A stretch of 64,000 nucleotides of DNA from DASRIA01 sp963816975 (GTDB lineage: Bacteria > Actinomycetota > Thermoleophilia > Solirubrobacterales > JBBDJG01). The stretch lies in assembly GCA_963816975.1 (NCBI GenBank), contig CAWFMD010000006.1, positions 496,001 to 560,000 on the forward strand, given 5' to 3'. The position numbers and the translations under genes are program-made. Position 1 is the first letter of the stretch. Every line of letters starts with the position of its first letter. The notes under the pieces are model-generated. The model was given only the letters and a program-made list of their open reading frames with translations, searched no databases and had not been told where the DNA came from. Below are positions 40,076 through 48,123 of the stretch, piece by piece.

Positions 40076-40794
40076 CCGAGCGCATGCTGGTCGTGAACGC
40101 CGACGACTTCGGCCTCAGCCCGGGCGTGAATGCGGGCGTCGTGCGCGCGCACGAGCACGGCATCCTCACGAGCGCCAGCCTGATGGTGCGGTTCCCGGCC
40201 GCGCAGGAGGCGGCCGACTACGCACGCCGCGCGGCCGGCCTGAGCCTGGGGCTGCACGTGGACCTGGGCGAGTGGGTCTACAACGACGGCGACTGGGAAA
40301 CACTCTACGAGGTCGTGTCACTGGAGGACCCGGACGCGGTCGTGAGCGAGGTCGGCAGGCAGGTCGACGCGTTCCGGCGCCTGACCGGCGGCCAGCCCAG
40401 CCACATCGACTCCCACCAGCACGTGCACAGCTGGGATCCGGTCGTGACGTCGTTCCGCACGCTGGCGCTCGCGCTGGGTGTGCCACTGCGCCATTACACC
40501 GAAGGCGTCACCTATTGCGGCGACCTGTACGGCCAGTCCACGGACGGCACGCCGATCCCCGAGGCGATCACCGTCTCCGCGCTGATCGACATCATCGAGG
40601 GGCTGCCGCGGGGCATCACGGAGCTTGCCTGCCACCCCGGCCTGGGCGAGGACAGCGGCTCCACGTACGACCATGAGCGCACGCAGGAGGTGGAGATCCT
40701 CTGCGACCCGCGCGTGCGCGAGGCACTCGACCGCGAGGGCGTCGCGCTGCGCTCGTTTGCCGATGTCGCAGCACGCGGCGCGCCCGGCGGCTAA
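40072..40794 (+). CDS. YdjC/ChbG-family carbohydrate deacetylase
   Basis: A 240-residue YdjC/ChbG-like protein. The N-terminus LVVNADDFGLSPGVNAGVVR has the metal-binding Asp pair of the family, followed by GLHVDLGEW (His). HIDSHQHVHSWDPVV near residue 120 is the second metal/catalytic segment, and ITELACHPGLGEDSG near 185 the third. ChbG removes an acetyl group from chitooligosaccharides, so deacetylation of an N-acetylhexosamine-containing intermediate is the likely role here. It has no signal peptide and acts in the cytoplasm. The freed amine could be a sulfation site (N-sulfation), which is speculation. It lies between the methyltransferase and APS kinase in the second operon. Confidence 0.85.
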   Translation: MTERMLVVNADDFGLSPGVNAGVVRAHEHGILTSASLMVRFPAAQEAADYARRAAGLSLGLHVDLGEWVYNDGDWETLYEVVSLEDPDAVVSEVGRQVDAFRRLTGGQPSHIDSHQHVHSWDPVVTSFRTLALALGVPLRHYTEGVTYCGDLYGQSTDGTPIPEAITVSALIDIIEGLPRGITELACHPGLGEDSGSTYDHERTQEVEILCDPRVREALDREGVALRSFADVAARGAPGG

Positions 40795-40808
40795 GGTTCC
40801 CGGCTCTG

Positions 40809-41348
40809 ATGGATCACGAAGGGTTCACACTGTGGCTGACCGGCCTCCCGCGATCGGGCAAGAGCACCGTCGCGGGACTGGTCGCCGGTCGCCTGCGCTC
40901 GCTCGGCGTCGAGCACATCGAGGTCCTCGACGGCGACGTCGTACGCGACGGCCTGTGCCGTGACCTGGGCTTCTCGCGGGAGGACCGCACCGAGAACATC
41001 CGCCGCATCGCGTTCGTCAGCAAACTTTTGACGCGCAACGGCGTCGCGGTGATCGTGGCCGCCATCTCGCCCTACCGCGAGGACCGGGAGCTCGCGCGCG
41101 AGGAGATCCAGTCCTTCATCGAGGTGTGGTGCCACGCGACGGCCGACGACTGCGCGGCGCGCGACTACAAGGGCCTGTACGAGAAGGCGCGGCGCGGCGA
41201 GATCACCAACCTCACCGGGGTCAACGACCCCTACGAGGAGCCCGAGGACGCCGACTTGGTGCTCGACACCGTGGGCGAGTCCCCCGAGGCCAGCGCGGAG
41301 CACGTGATGGCGCTCCTGCGCGAGCGCAAGCTGCTCCCGCCCGAGTAG
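40809..41348 (+). CDS. cysC: adenylylsulfate (APS) kinase
   Basis: A 179-residue APS kinase making PAPS from APS and ATP. Walker A is WLTGLPRSGKSTVAGLVAGR near residue 10. VLDGDVVRDGLCRDLGFSRE, DRTENIRRIAFVSKLLTRNG and VAAISPYREDRELAREEI are the APS-binding and lid segments. DYKGLYEKARRGEITNLTGV near 128 and EDADLVLDT near 156 are equally typical. It is a stand-alone kinase with no sulfurylase domain, and neither cysN nor cysD is in the window. Placed at the end of an operon next to four sulfotransferases, it most likely supplies PAPS for glycan sulfation rather than for assimilation. It begins 14 bases after the deacetylase stop; TAAGGT overlapping that stop may be a weak -10. Confidence 0.93.
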   Translation: MDHEGFTLWLTGLPRSGKSTVAGLVAGRLRSLGVEHIEVLDGDVVRDGLCRDLGFSREDRTENIRRIAFVSKLLTRNGVAVIVAAISPYREDRELAREEIQSFIEVWCHATADDCAARDYKGLYEKARRGEITNLTGVNDPYEEPEDADLVLDTVGESPEASAEHVMALLRERKLLPPE

Positions 41349-41372
41349 CTCCCGGCTACCGGCGGGCGGCTG

Positions 41373-44300
41373 CTACCGGCGCTTGGGGCCGATCAGCGTG
41401 ATCCTGCCCTTGGCGGTGACCGCGTCGCCGATCCTGAGGACGGCGTTTGTGCCCATGCGCCGGGCCTTGCGCAGCTTCCTGACCTCGGACTTCGAGAACC
41501 TGACCTTCACGGACCTGCTCCGCTTGCCGGCGATCTTGAGGTTCCCGGCCCCCGTGACGCCCTTGCCCCTGAGGGTCAGGCGTCCCCGGCATGCCTTGGA
41601 GCGCTTGCACCGGACCTTGACCTTGGCGACGCCGCGGTTGGAGACCTTCACCCTGCCGCTCAACAGCGATGCGGCCCGCAGGTCGGACTCCTCGCAGCCC
41701 CGGATCTCGAGGCGCGGCTGCGTGGTCACCTGCTTGCCGCTGTGCGACGTGAACGTCGCATCGAAGCGCCGGTCGGCGTCGTTGGCCTGACACAGGTCGT
41801 CGAAGTTGTTGAGGATCCCGTCCGGGCCACCGTCCAGGTTCAGCTCGAAGTAGGACTGCGGCAGGTCGGGCACCATCTCGAAGGTGTTGATGATCCGGCG
41901 TCCCTGGAGGAAGCTGTTGCGCGCCCTCAGCAGGACCTCGAGGCCGGTCGGCCCGCGCAGGTAGACGTAGATCTTGGGCAGCACGTTTCCGATCTCCTGG
42001 ACGATGTGCACGGGACCCGCGATCGGGTACGGCAGCAGCGGCGAGAAAGCGCGCGCGGTGCCGACCTTCGACTTCGCCGGGCAACTGTCGGTCGCGGCCT
42101 GGGCGTCGTTGCAGAGCGCGCCCGGCTCGTTGAAGAACGGAACGTTCGGCCGCAGGATCGCGGGCAGCACCACACGCGCGTTGGTGATGTCGGCCTCGCC
42201 GGCCTCCTGCGTCACGATCGCCTGGAACGGAGGATGGTCGAACTGGTCGGTCCGTCCCGGCCCACCGGCGATCAGGCGCAGGTCGGGACCGAACGGCAAC
42301 TCGGCGCACTCCGTGGCGTCCAGCGCGATGCTCGACGACGACTCGCCTCCCTGGTCCCCGAAGAAGGTCGCTGTCAGCGTCCTGGGCTCACAGCCGGTCG
42401 GGTTCAGGAAGAAGCCCTGGCGGTCGACCAGGATCTCGACCCGCTTGATCGGCAGCGGCACCCCTTCAAGGATCGTCGGGATCTCCGTCGAGACGACCTC
42501 GAGGCCGTTGTCGGACTCGCGCAGGAAGATGCGGTTCATCAGCACGACCTGGCCGAGGTCGATCGGGCCCACCTTGGCCGGCACGCGCACGGCAATGGAA
42601 GCCGCGTCGCCGGGCTCGATCGCTTCGGAGAGGTAGAGCTCGCCGGGCACCGTCAGCAGACTGCCGTCCACGCCTACCGTGTTGCGGATCGTGCCGATCC
42701 GATACTGCTCGTCGCAGGTGCCGGCCCGGGCCTGGGCGAGTGGGCACTGGGGGGCCGCCGCAAGGCTCCCGGTCGCGCCCGCGGGCAGCGACAGCTTCAG
42801 GCTCGTGAGGTTCTGGTCACCGTCGGGTCGCGAGAACACGATCCGCGAGATCGAGTTCGCACCGGCCTTCTTGGGGATGCCCTCGGCAAGCTCGACCACC
42901 GGGTTGAAGGGACGCGGGTCGGCGGCGCAGCCGACCGTCGTGATGGACGGCGTGCTGTTGCTGGTCTTGCCGTTCCAGCCCTCGAGAGACGCCGCGCCCT
43001 CGAACGTCCCGCAGTCGTTCGGGTTGCGCAGGATCGCGCGCCCGTTGCCGCGCAGGTTCACGTCGAGGCGCGAGAACGGCACCTGGGGCTGGTTCTTGAA
43101 GACGTTTGTGACCTGCCCGTCCTCCGCGACCGTCACATCGCCGACGAGCTTGATGCGCAGGCCCGCGCCCTCGATCAGCAGGAAGAGCTTCCACGGCTTG
43201 TCCGCCGTCGGGCGGCCTGGGGCGGAAACGGGGCCGAAGAAGGCCTTGCCGCCGAGCGGGAAGTCGAGCACCGGGCTCGTCACGTTGATCGTGCCGATCT
43301 CGGATCCCGCGGGGCACGCAGGGGCAGCCTTGTCGAGCTGCTTGCCCGTGTCCGGATCGACGCCGAACTGCGCGAAGGAGCATGCCTCCAGCCCGGAGCC
43401 GCCCGCGGGGTTCAGCACCATGCCCTCCGGCAGCGTGATGTCCGCGTTCTTGAGGTTCGCCTGCCAGATATCGGCATCGGTGTACTCGGGGTACTCGAGC
43501 GTCACCTGGTGGGCGCCGGCCGCGCCCGACTGATCGGTCTCGGTGGGCGTCACCGACACTTCCGTGTCGAAGGGCACGTCACTGCAGCCGCTCGGGGTGA
43601 AGGTGCTGGTCCGAACCTGGGTCACCGGGTTGGGGGCCCATGAACGAGCCCGCAGGGTTGCGGTGGCCGGCTGACACGACGTCGGGTTGCGGAAGAACGG
43701 GCGCGTGGGCGCCAGCGGCGCCACGGTGCCCGGGTCCTGGTAGTCGGTGGCCTGGCACGGCACCTGCGCACACAGCACGGTCTCGATCTGGGTGATCACC
43801 GCCTGCGGCCCGCCGAGGTTCTTGGGAATGTCGATCAGGGCCGAGTCGATCCCGTAGTCGCCGTCGGTGCGCAGGTCGATCTTGATCGGGAAGGGACCCG
43901 CCGGTTCGGACGGGAACACCGACGTGCCCAGCCGCGCCGGCTCCAGCCCCAGCGTTTCGACGTTGTAGATCGGCGACGGAATGCGCGTGGGCGGCGTGAG
44001 GTTGCTCGAGCCGTCGATCACGGTCTCGGTCACGGAGTGGCCCAGGATCGAGCGCGCGGGGCAAGAGGCCGCGATGAACAGGAAGGACGGGCAGGTGTCG
44101 AGCCCCGTGGGGTTCCCCAAAAAGCCCGGCGGCAGCTCGAGCTTGAAGCCCGCCAGCTTGGCCTTGCCCTGTCCGCCGGAACACCCGTACGGCGCCTGGC
44201 CAGGGCTGAACGGGCCGGCGATCTGCGCGTGGCCGTTGGGCGCGGCCGGTCCCACCGGCGCGAAGAGGTTGTCGCTGTCGGGCGGGCGGTTGCGCGACAC

Positions 44301-44720
44301 CAGCCGGAACCTGTTCGGATCGGTCACACCGCCGACGACGATCGGCTGGGCCAGCCACACCCCGTTTGCCGCGGCGGGGGTCTGGACTCCGCGCATCTTC
44401 ACGAACGTGAAGGGGGCTATTACGTCGTGCCGGGCCGTGGTCGTGACGGTGAACTCAGCGGCGTTGGGATCCGGCGCGGCGGGACCAGCTGACACGTTGC
44501 CGACCACTATGCCGGGCCCGCAGAACCTGAAGAACAGGCTCACGTCGGAGTTGCCGCCGGCCTGGGTGGGCGGGTAGGCCTTCGGCGTGCTCAACGGCGC
44601 CATCACGAACTCCGTGATGTCCAACTGCGTGTCGAGCACCTGCGCGCGGGCCACCGCGCCCCACATCGCCGCGAGCACGATCGCGCTCAGCGCGGCCGTC
44701 GTAATCAGCCTCAGTCTCAT
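41373..44720 (-). CDS. large modular secreted protein (CP..S.IGT modules)
   Basis: A 1115-residue secreted protein. The signal peptide is MRLRLITTAALSAIVLAAMW followed by GAVARAQ, cleavage after ARA. The mature part consists of about four related beta-rich modules, each opening with a cysteine segment: CPSFLFIAASCPARSILGH (~residue 215), ACPAGSEIGTINVTSPVLDF (~475), CDEQYRIGTIRNTVG (~675) and SCPAKSKVGTARAFSPLLPY (~895). Each ends with a C-containing block (NPTSCQPAT, NPNDCGTF, NPTGCEPRT, NNFDDLCQ). The last ~110 residues are basic (KVRCKRSKACRGRLTLRGKG). Cysteines probably pair within modules. One such module occurs alone in the 5414-6148 protein. Function unknown; a surface or matrix protein is the natural guess. 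It lies 10 bases downstream of the RTX gene, so they are co-transcribed. Confidence 0.7.
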   Translation of the reverse strand: MRLRLITTAALSAIVLAAMWGAVARAQVLDTQLDITEFVMAPLSTPKAYPPTQAGGNSDVSLFFRFCGPGIVVGNVSAGPAAPDPNAAEFTVTTTARHDVIAPFTFVKMRGVQTPAAANGVWLAQPIVVGGVTDPNRFRLVSRNRPPDSDNLFAPVGPAAPNGHAQIAGPFSPGQAPYGCSGGQGKAKLAGFKLELPPGFLGNPTGLDTCPSFLFIAASCPARSILGHSVTETVIDGSSNLTPPTRIPSPIYNVETLGLEPARLGTSVFPSEPAGPFPIKIDLRTDGDYGIDSALIDIPKNLGGPQAVITQIETVLCAQVPCQATDYQDPGTVAPLAPTRPFFRNPTSCQPATATLRARSWAPNPVTQVRTSTFTPSGCSDVPFDTEVSVTPTETDQSGAAGAHQVTLEYPEYTDADIWQANLKNADITLPEGMVLNPAGGSGLEACSFAQFGVDPDTGKQLDKAAPACPAGSEIGTINVTSPVLDFPLGGKAFFGPVSAPGRPTADKPWKLFLLIEGAGLRIKLVGDVTVAEDGQVTNVFKNQPQVPFSRLDVNLRGNGRAILRNPNDCGTFEGAASLEGWNGKTSNSTPSITTVGCAADPRPFNPVVELAEGIPKKAGANSISRIVFSRPDGDQNLTSLKLSLPAGATGSLAAAPQCPLAQARAGTCDEQYRIGTIRNTVGVDGSLLTVPGELYLSEAIEPGDAASIAVRVPAKVGPIDLGQVVLMNRIFLRESDNGLEVVSTEIPTILEGVPLPIKRVEILVDRQGFFLNPTGCEPRTLTATFFGDQGGESSSSIALDATECAELPFGPDLRLIAGGPGRTDQFDHPPFQAIVTQEAGEADITNARVVLPAILRPNVPFFNEPGALCNDAQAATDSCPAKSKVGTARAFSPLLPYPIAGPVHIVQEIGNVLPKIYVYLRGPTGLEVLLRARNSFLQGRRIINTFEMVPDLPQSYFELNLDGGPDGILNNFDDLCQANDADRRFDATFTSHSGKQVTTQPRLEIRGCEESDLRAASLLSGRVKVSNRGVAKVKVRCKRSKACRGRLTLRGKGVTGAGNLKIAGKRSRSVKVRFSKSEVRKLRKARRMGTNAVLRIGDAVTAKGRITLIGPKRR

Positions 44721-44730
44721 CGCTGGCCCC

Positions 44731-47553
44731 TCACCCCGATGTCCTCAGGGTCAGCTTCGTCTTGCGCGTGCGCATCGCTGCATTCGCGGCATCGCGGCGC
44801 ACGGCCAATGTGGCCTCGACCCGCAGGCGCTTGCGGCGCTGGATCACCGCGCGGGCGCTCTGCGAGACCTTCACGCGGACGGTCACCCGGCCCAAGCGAC
44901 CCGTGAACGACTTCCGGCCCAGGTTCAGGCGCCGCAGTGCCGCGCCCTTGCGCGGCCGGACCCGTCCCGCGCTGCGCAGCTGCACGGTGCCCCTGGCGTT
45001 GAACGCGCAGGTCAGGCGCAGGGTCACGACGCCGCTGCGCGACATCCGCACCGAACGGGGGGTGGTGACGCAGATGCCCGCCTGGCTGACGCCGCTGGAC
45101 TCGCAACCTGCGCCGATCTCGTCGGATGGATCGGCCTTCACCGTGTCGGAGCCCGCGCCGCAGCTGGCCGCGCCAGTGGCGCCGTCCGCGATGTCGATCG
45201 TGTCGTCACCGGAACCGGTGCGCACGCTCTCGATGTCGGTGCGGACCTGGTCGTTCTCGCCCTGCTCGCCGTCGTCGGGAGCGCCGAGGGTGTCAACGAC
45301 GACGTCGGCCGTGCGGCTCGCATAGGTGACCGTGTCCACTCCGTCGCCGCCGGTCATCGTATCGGCGCCGGCGCCGCCGTCGAGCAGGTCGTCGCCGGTG
45401 AATCCGCGCAACGTGTCGTCGCCGGCGCTGCCGTTCAACCTGTCCTCACCCTCGGCGCCGTCCACGATGTCGTCGCCCGCGTCGCCGGTGACCGTGTCGT
45501 TGCCCAGGCCGCCCGCCAGGAAGTCGTTGCCCTCGGCGCCGGTGATCGTGTCGTCGCCCGGGCCTCCGTTGATGGTGTTGAGTTTCGCGTCACCACTGAG
45601 AGTGTCATCGAAAACGGAGCCACCAATGGCCTCCACATCGCCCGTGACGTCGTCGTTCTCGCCGGCCAGTCCGTCGCCGCCGGGGACTGCGAGGTCGACG
45701 TTGACCGGGCCGGGGTGCCCGCCGTAGGCTGCGACATCCACCCCGGGGCCGCCGATCAGCACGTCGGCCCCCAGACCGCCGTTCAGCAGGTCGTTTCCGC
45801 CTCCGCCCTCGAGCGTGCCGTCGCCGTCGTTCGCGTTCAGGTTGTCGTCGTCGATGCCGCCGATCAGGCTCTCGATCGTTGCTGCGACGTTGTCACCCTC
45901 GGACGCCCGGCCGTCGTCGGCCGCGCCGTTGATCGTGACGCTGACCGGAGTGGTCGCGTCCGAGAAGTCAGCGGTGTCGACGCCCTCGCCGCCGTCGTAG
46001 GCGTCGTTGCCGAAGCCCCCGAACAGCAGGTCATCGCCGGGGCCGCCGTTCATGGCGTCGCCGTCCTGACCCCCCTCGAGCGTGTCGTCGCCGCCGTCGC
46101 CGCCGAGGTCGTCCGCGCCGTCGTAGCCCTGAATCAGGTCGTCGCCAGGTCCGCCGAGCAGCACGTTTGCGTGCTCGTCGCCCTTCAAGTGGTCGTCGCC
46201 GTCGCCGCCGATCAGGTCCTCGACGTGCGAGATCTCGTCGCTGAGGTTGTTGGCGGGGTTGCGGTCCAGGGCCGAGCCGTCGTTGGCCGAGCCGTCCAGC
46301 GAGGCGGTGATGTCGTCCGTGCGGCCCTCATAGGAGACCGCGTCGTTGCCGTCGCCGCCCTTGAACAGGTCGGCGCCCAGGCGGCCGTCGAGCGTGTCGT
46401 CGCCGCCGCCGCCGTCGAGCACGTTCTCGCCGGCGGGCTCCACGCGCGGGCCCTGGCCGTAGAGCGGGTCGGGGTCGTTGCCGATCAGGATGTCGTCATG
46501 GGGACTGCCGACGACGTTCTCGATGTCCTCGCCGATGCAGTCGTTCTCCCCCGCCACGCCGTCGTTGGGCGTGCAGTCGCGCTTCAGGTCGGACGGGCAG
46601 CCCTGCACGTTGGGCGCGGTGCACGGCAGCCCGTTGCCCACTCCGCCGCCGGAGATCTTGCGCACCGGGCGGCAGTCCTGGCGGGCGCCGACCGACACGT
46701 CGGGATTGCTGGCGATGATGTCCTGGTCGGTGTCCAGCACGCCGTCGAGGGTGACCGTCACGGCGGCGGTCTTGTCGGAGTAGTCGACGGTGTCCTTGCC
46801 GAGACCGCCGCAGATCGTGTCGGCGGCGTTGCCGGGGCCGCCGTTGAAGTAGTCGGGCCCGAGCCCGCCGATCAGCTCGTCCGCGGCCGCGCCGCCCACG
46901 ACCGCCTCGATCGAGTTGACCCCGTCGACTGTGCCGTCGTCGTCGGTGGCAAAGCTGCGGCCGGGGCGCAGGTCGGTGGTCACGCGGCCGGTGCGCGTGT
47001 AGTAGGTCAGCGTGTCCCATCCGGGATTCACGCCCGCGGCGCCGCCGGTGAGGTCGTCGTAGCAACGAAACGGCGGGGTGTCGAGGCACAGGTCGAGATC
47101 GATGCCGCCGGTGCCGCTGTCGATGATGTCGTCGCCGTCGCGGCCGTCCAGGTCATCGGGCCCGGGGCCGCCGTTGATGCGATCGGGCCCCGAGCTGCCC
47201 AGAATCGTGTCGCCGCCGTCGAAGCCGTTGATCGCGGCCCTCAGCTTGACGCCGGCCACCTCGCCGGGACACGTCACGTCGGCGCCGAGCTGGGTGCACC
47301 CGAACCCCGCGGTGATTCCGCTCGTGTCGGAGGCGGTGTAGACGCCGCCGGCCAGGTTCAGCGTGATCTCGTTGATCCCGTCGTCGCCGTTGACGCGCAC
47401 GAACGGGCCGTTGCCGTTGTCGGCGATCTCGGCGGTGGACGAGGCGAGGGCGGCGCTCGGCAGCGCGATCAACAAGATCAGCACTCCAGCGACAGCCGTG
47501 CGCAGCGCCAGCGCGCGCCCGCTCAAGCCCACAAGTCCTTCAAGCTTTCTCAC
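44731..47553 (-). CDS. secreted RTX-type calcium-binding repeat protein
   Basis: A 940-residue secreted protein with a signal peptide (RTAVAGVLILLIALPSAALA, cleavage after ALA). From about residue 115 to 780 it carries many GGxGxDxU nonapeptides of the RTX/hemolysin type (INGGPGPDDLDGRDGDDIID; LLGGPGDDLIQGYDGADDLG; LAGGLGNDTVTGDAGDDIVD). These fold into calcium-loaded parallel beta-rolls and are interrupted by inserts such as AVSYEGRTDDITASLDGSAN. The C-terminal ~140 residues are a basic beta-rich domain (VTLRLTCAFNARGTVQLRSA). Unlike classical RTX toxins it has a Sec-type leader and no C-terminal type I secretion signal can be recognised. Start GTG at 47553, with GGGAGAGG upstream. Likely a calcium-dependent surface or matrix protein. 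Confidence 0.85.
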   Translation of the reverse strand: MRKLEGLVGLSGRALALRTAVAGVLILLIALPSAALASSTAEIADNGNGPFVRVNGDDGINEITLNLAGGVYTASDTSGITAGFGCTQLGADVTCPGEVAGVKLRAAINGFDGGDTILGSSGPDRINGGPGPDDLDGRDGDDIIDSGTGGIDLDLCLDTPPFRCYDDLTGGAAGVNPGWDTLTYYTRTGRVTTDLRPGRSFATDDDGTVDGVNSIEAVVGGAAADELIGGLGPDYFNGGPGNAADTICGGLGKDTVDYSDKTAAVTVTLDGVLDTDQDIIASNPDVSVGARQDCRPVRKISGGGVGNGLPCTAPNVQGCPSDLKRDCTPNDGVAGENDCIGEDIENVVGSPHDDILIGNDPDPLYGQGPRVEPAGENVLDGGGGDDTLDGRLGADLFKGGDGNDAVSYEGRTDDITASLDGSANDGSALDRNPANNLSDEISHVEDLIGGDGDDHLKGDEHANVLLGGPGDDLIQGYDGADDLGGDGGDDTLEGGQDGDAMNGGPGDDLLFGGFGNDAYDGGEGVDTADFSDATTPVSVTINGAADDGRASEGDNVAATIESLIGGIDDDNLNANDGDGTLEGGGGNDLLNGGLGADVLIGGPGVDVAAYGGHPGPVNVDLAVPGGDGLAGENDDVTGDVEAIGGSVFDDTLSGDAKLNTINGGPGDDTITGAEGNDFLAGGLGNDTVTGDAGDDIVDGAEGEDRLNGSAGDDTLRGFTGDDLLDGGAGADTMTGGDGVDTVTYASRTADVVVDTLGAPDDGEQGENDQVRTDIESVRTGSGDDTIDIADGATGAASCGAGSDTVKADPSDEIGAGCESSGVSQAGICVTTPRSVRMSRSGVVTLRLTCAFNARGTVQLRSAGRVRPRKGAALRRLNLGRKSFTGRLGRVTVRVKVSQSARAVIQRRKRLRVEATLAVRRDAANAAMRTRKTKLTLRTSG

Positions 47554-48123
47554 TCTCCCAACGACCTCTCCCGCGGCCCTTTCGGGACGCCCCTACGAAA
47601 CATACCCAATTGGAGGTGAAACGTGTAGGACGCGAGTAGCTCGCTCGAACATTCATCCAATTCGGTGCGCAACGACTATAGAACCTCTATCCGGCTGGCG
47701 CGCAAGTAATTGGCGCCCTGCAATGACGTGGCCCTCCCCGGCCCGGCCGAGTCGCGTTCGCCGACTCGACGGTGTCCGCGATATGACACGTCCGATCCAG
47801 CGCTCCCCGGCACCGGACCGGGAGCACGATAAAGCAGCTCGGCCAGACGTGCGCTGGTGGTCCCGGGACACCTCGGCGGAAGCCACGAGCGGTCCGTCAA
47901 AGCGGCCGTTAGGCCGCTCCTCGAACAAGGTTTTAATGCCTGCAAAAACCCCCTTGGCTAAGGTGGTTCCGGGGACCCCGGAGGACCCCGAAAGTTACCA
48001 ACCAGAGCCAAGTATCTGTGCTAGAGTCGGCCACGGTTCGCCCCTAGGTTGACGGCGGGCCGGTAAGTGCAAACTAGGAGCAGGGAAGCTCGTACCACCC
48101 CCGGAAGGGGAGGGAGGCGTTAT
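47554..48123. other. 570-base divergent regulatory region
   Basis: No gene is supported here. It separates the RTX/secreted operon (minus) from the secreted gene at 48124 (plus) and is less GC-rich than its surroundings. It contains CCAATTGG (47605-47612), CCAATT (47657-47662) and AATTGG (47708-47713) at 51-52 base intervals. Inverted repeats are AGCGGCC-GTTA-GGCCGCT (47901-47918) and TCCGGGG-A-CCCCGGA (47968-47982). A plausible minus-strand promoter is listed separately. No convincing plus-strand promoter was found; TAGAGT at 48022-48027 is a possible -10 without a -35. Confidence 0.5.
47675..47705 (-). promoter_or_regulatory. candidate promoter TTGCGC-N19-TATAGT for RTX operon
   Basis: On the minus strand TTGCGC (47700-47705) and TATAGT (47675-47680) are 19 bases apart, about 120 bases before the GTG at 47553. 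The -10 is good; the spacer is long. Confidence 0.4.

Noticed and set aside
44587..47619. A 1010-codon open frame on the plus strand opposite the RTX gene
   Set aside because: It is the antisense of highly repetitive GGxGxD codons in very GC-rich DNA, lacks a ribosome site and known motifs, and is rich in Val/Ala/Arg as expected for a shadow frame.
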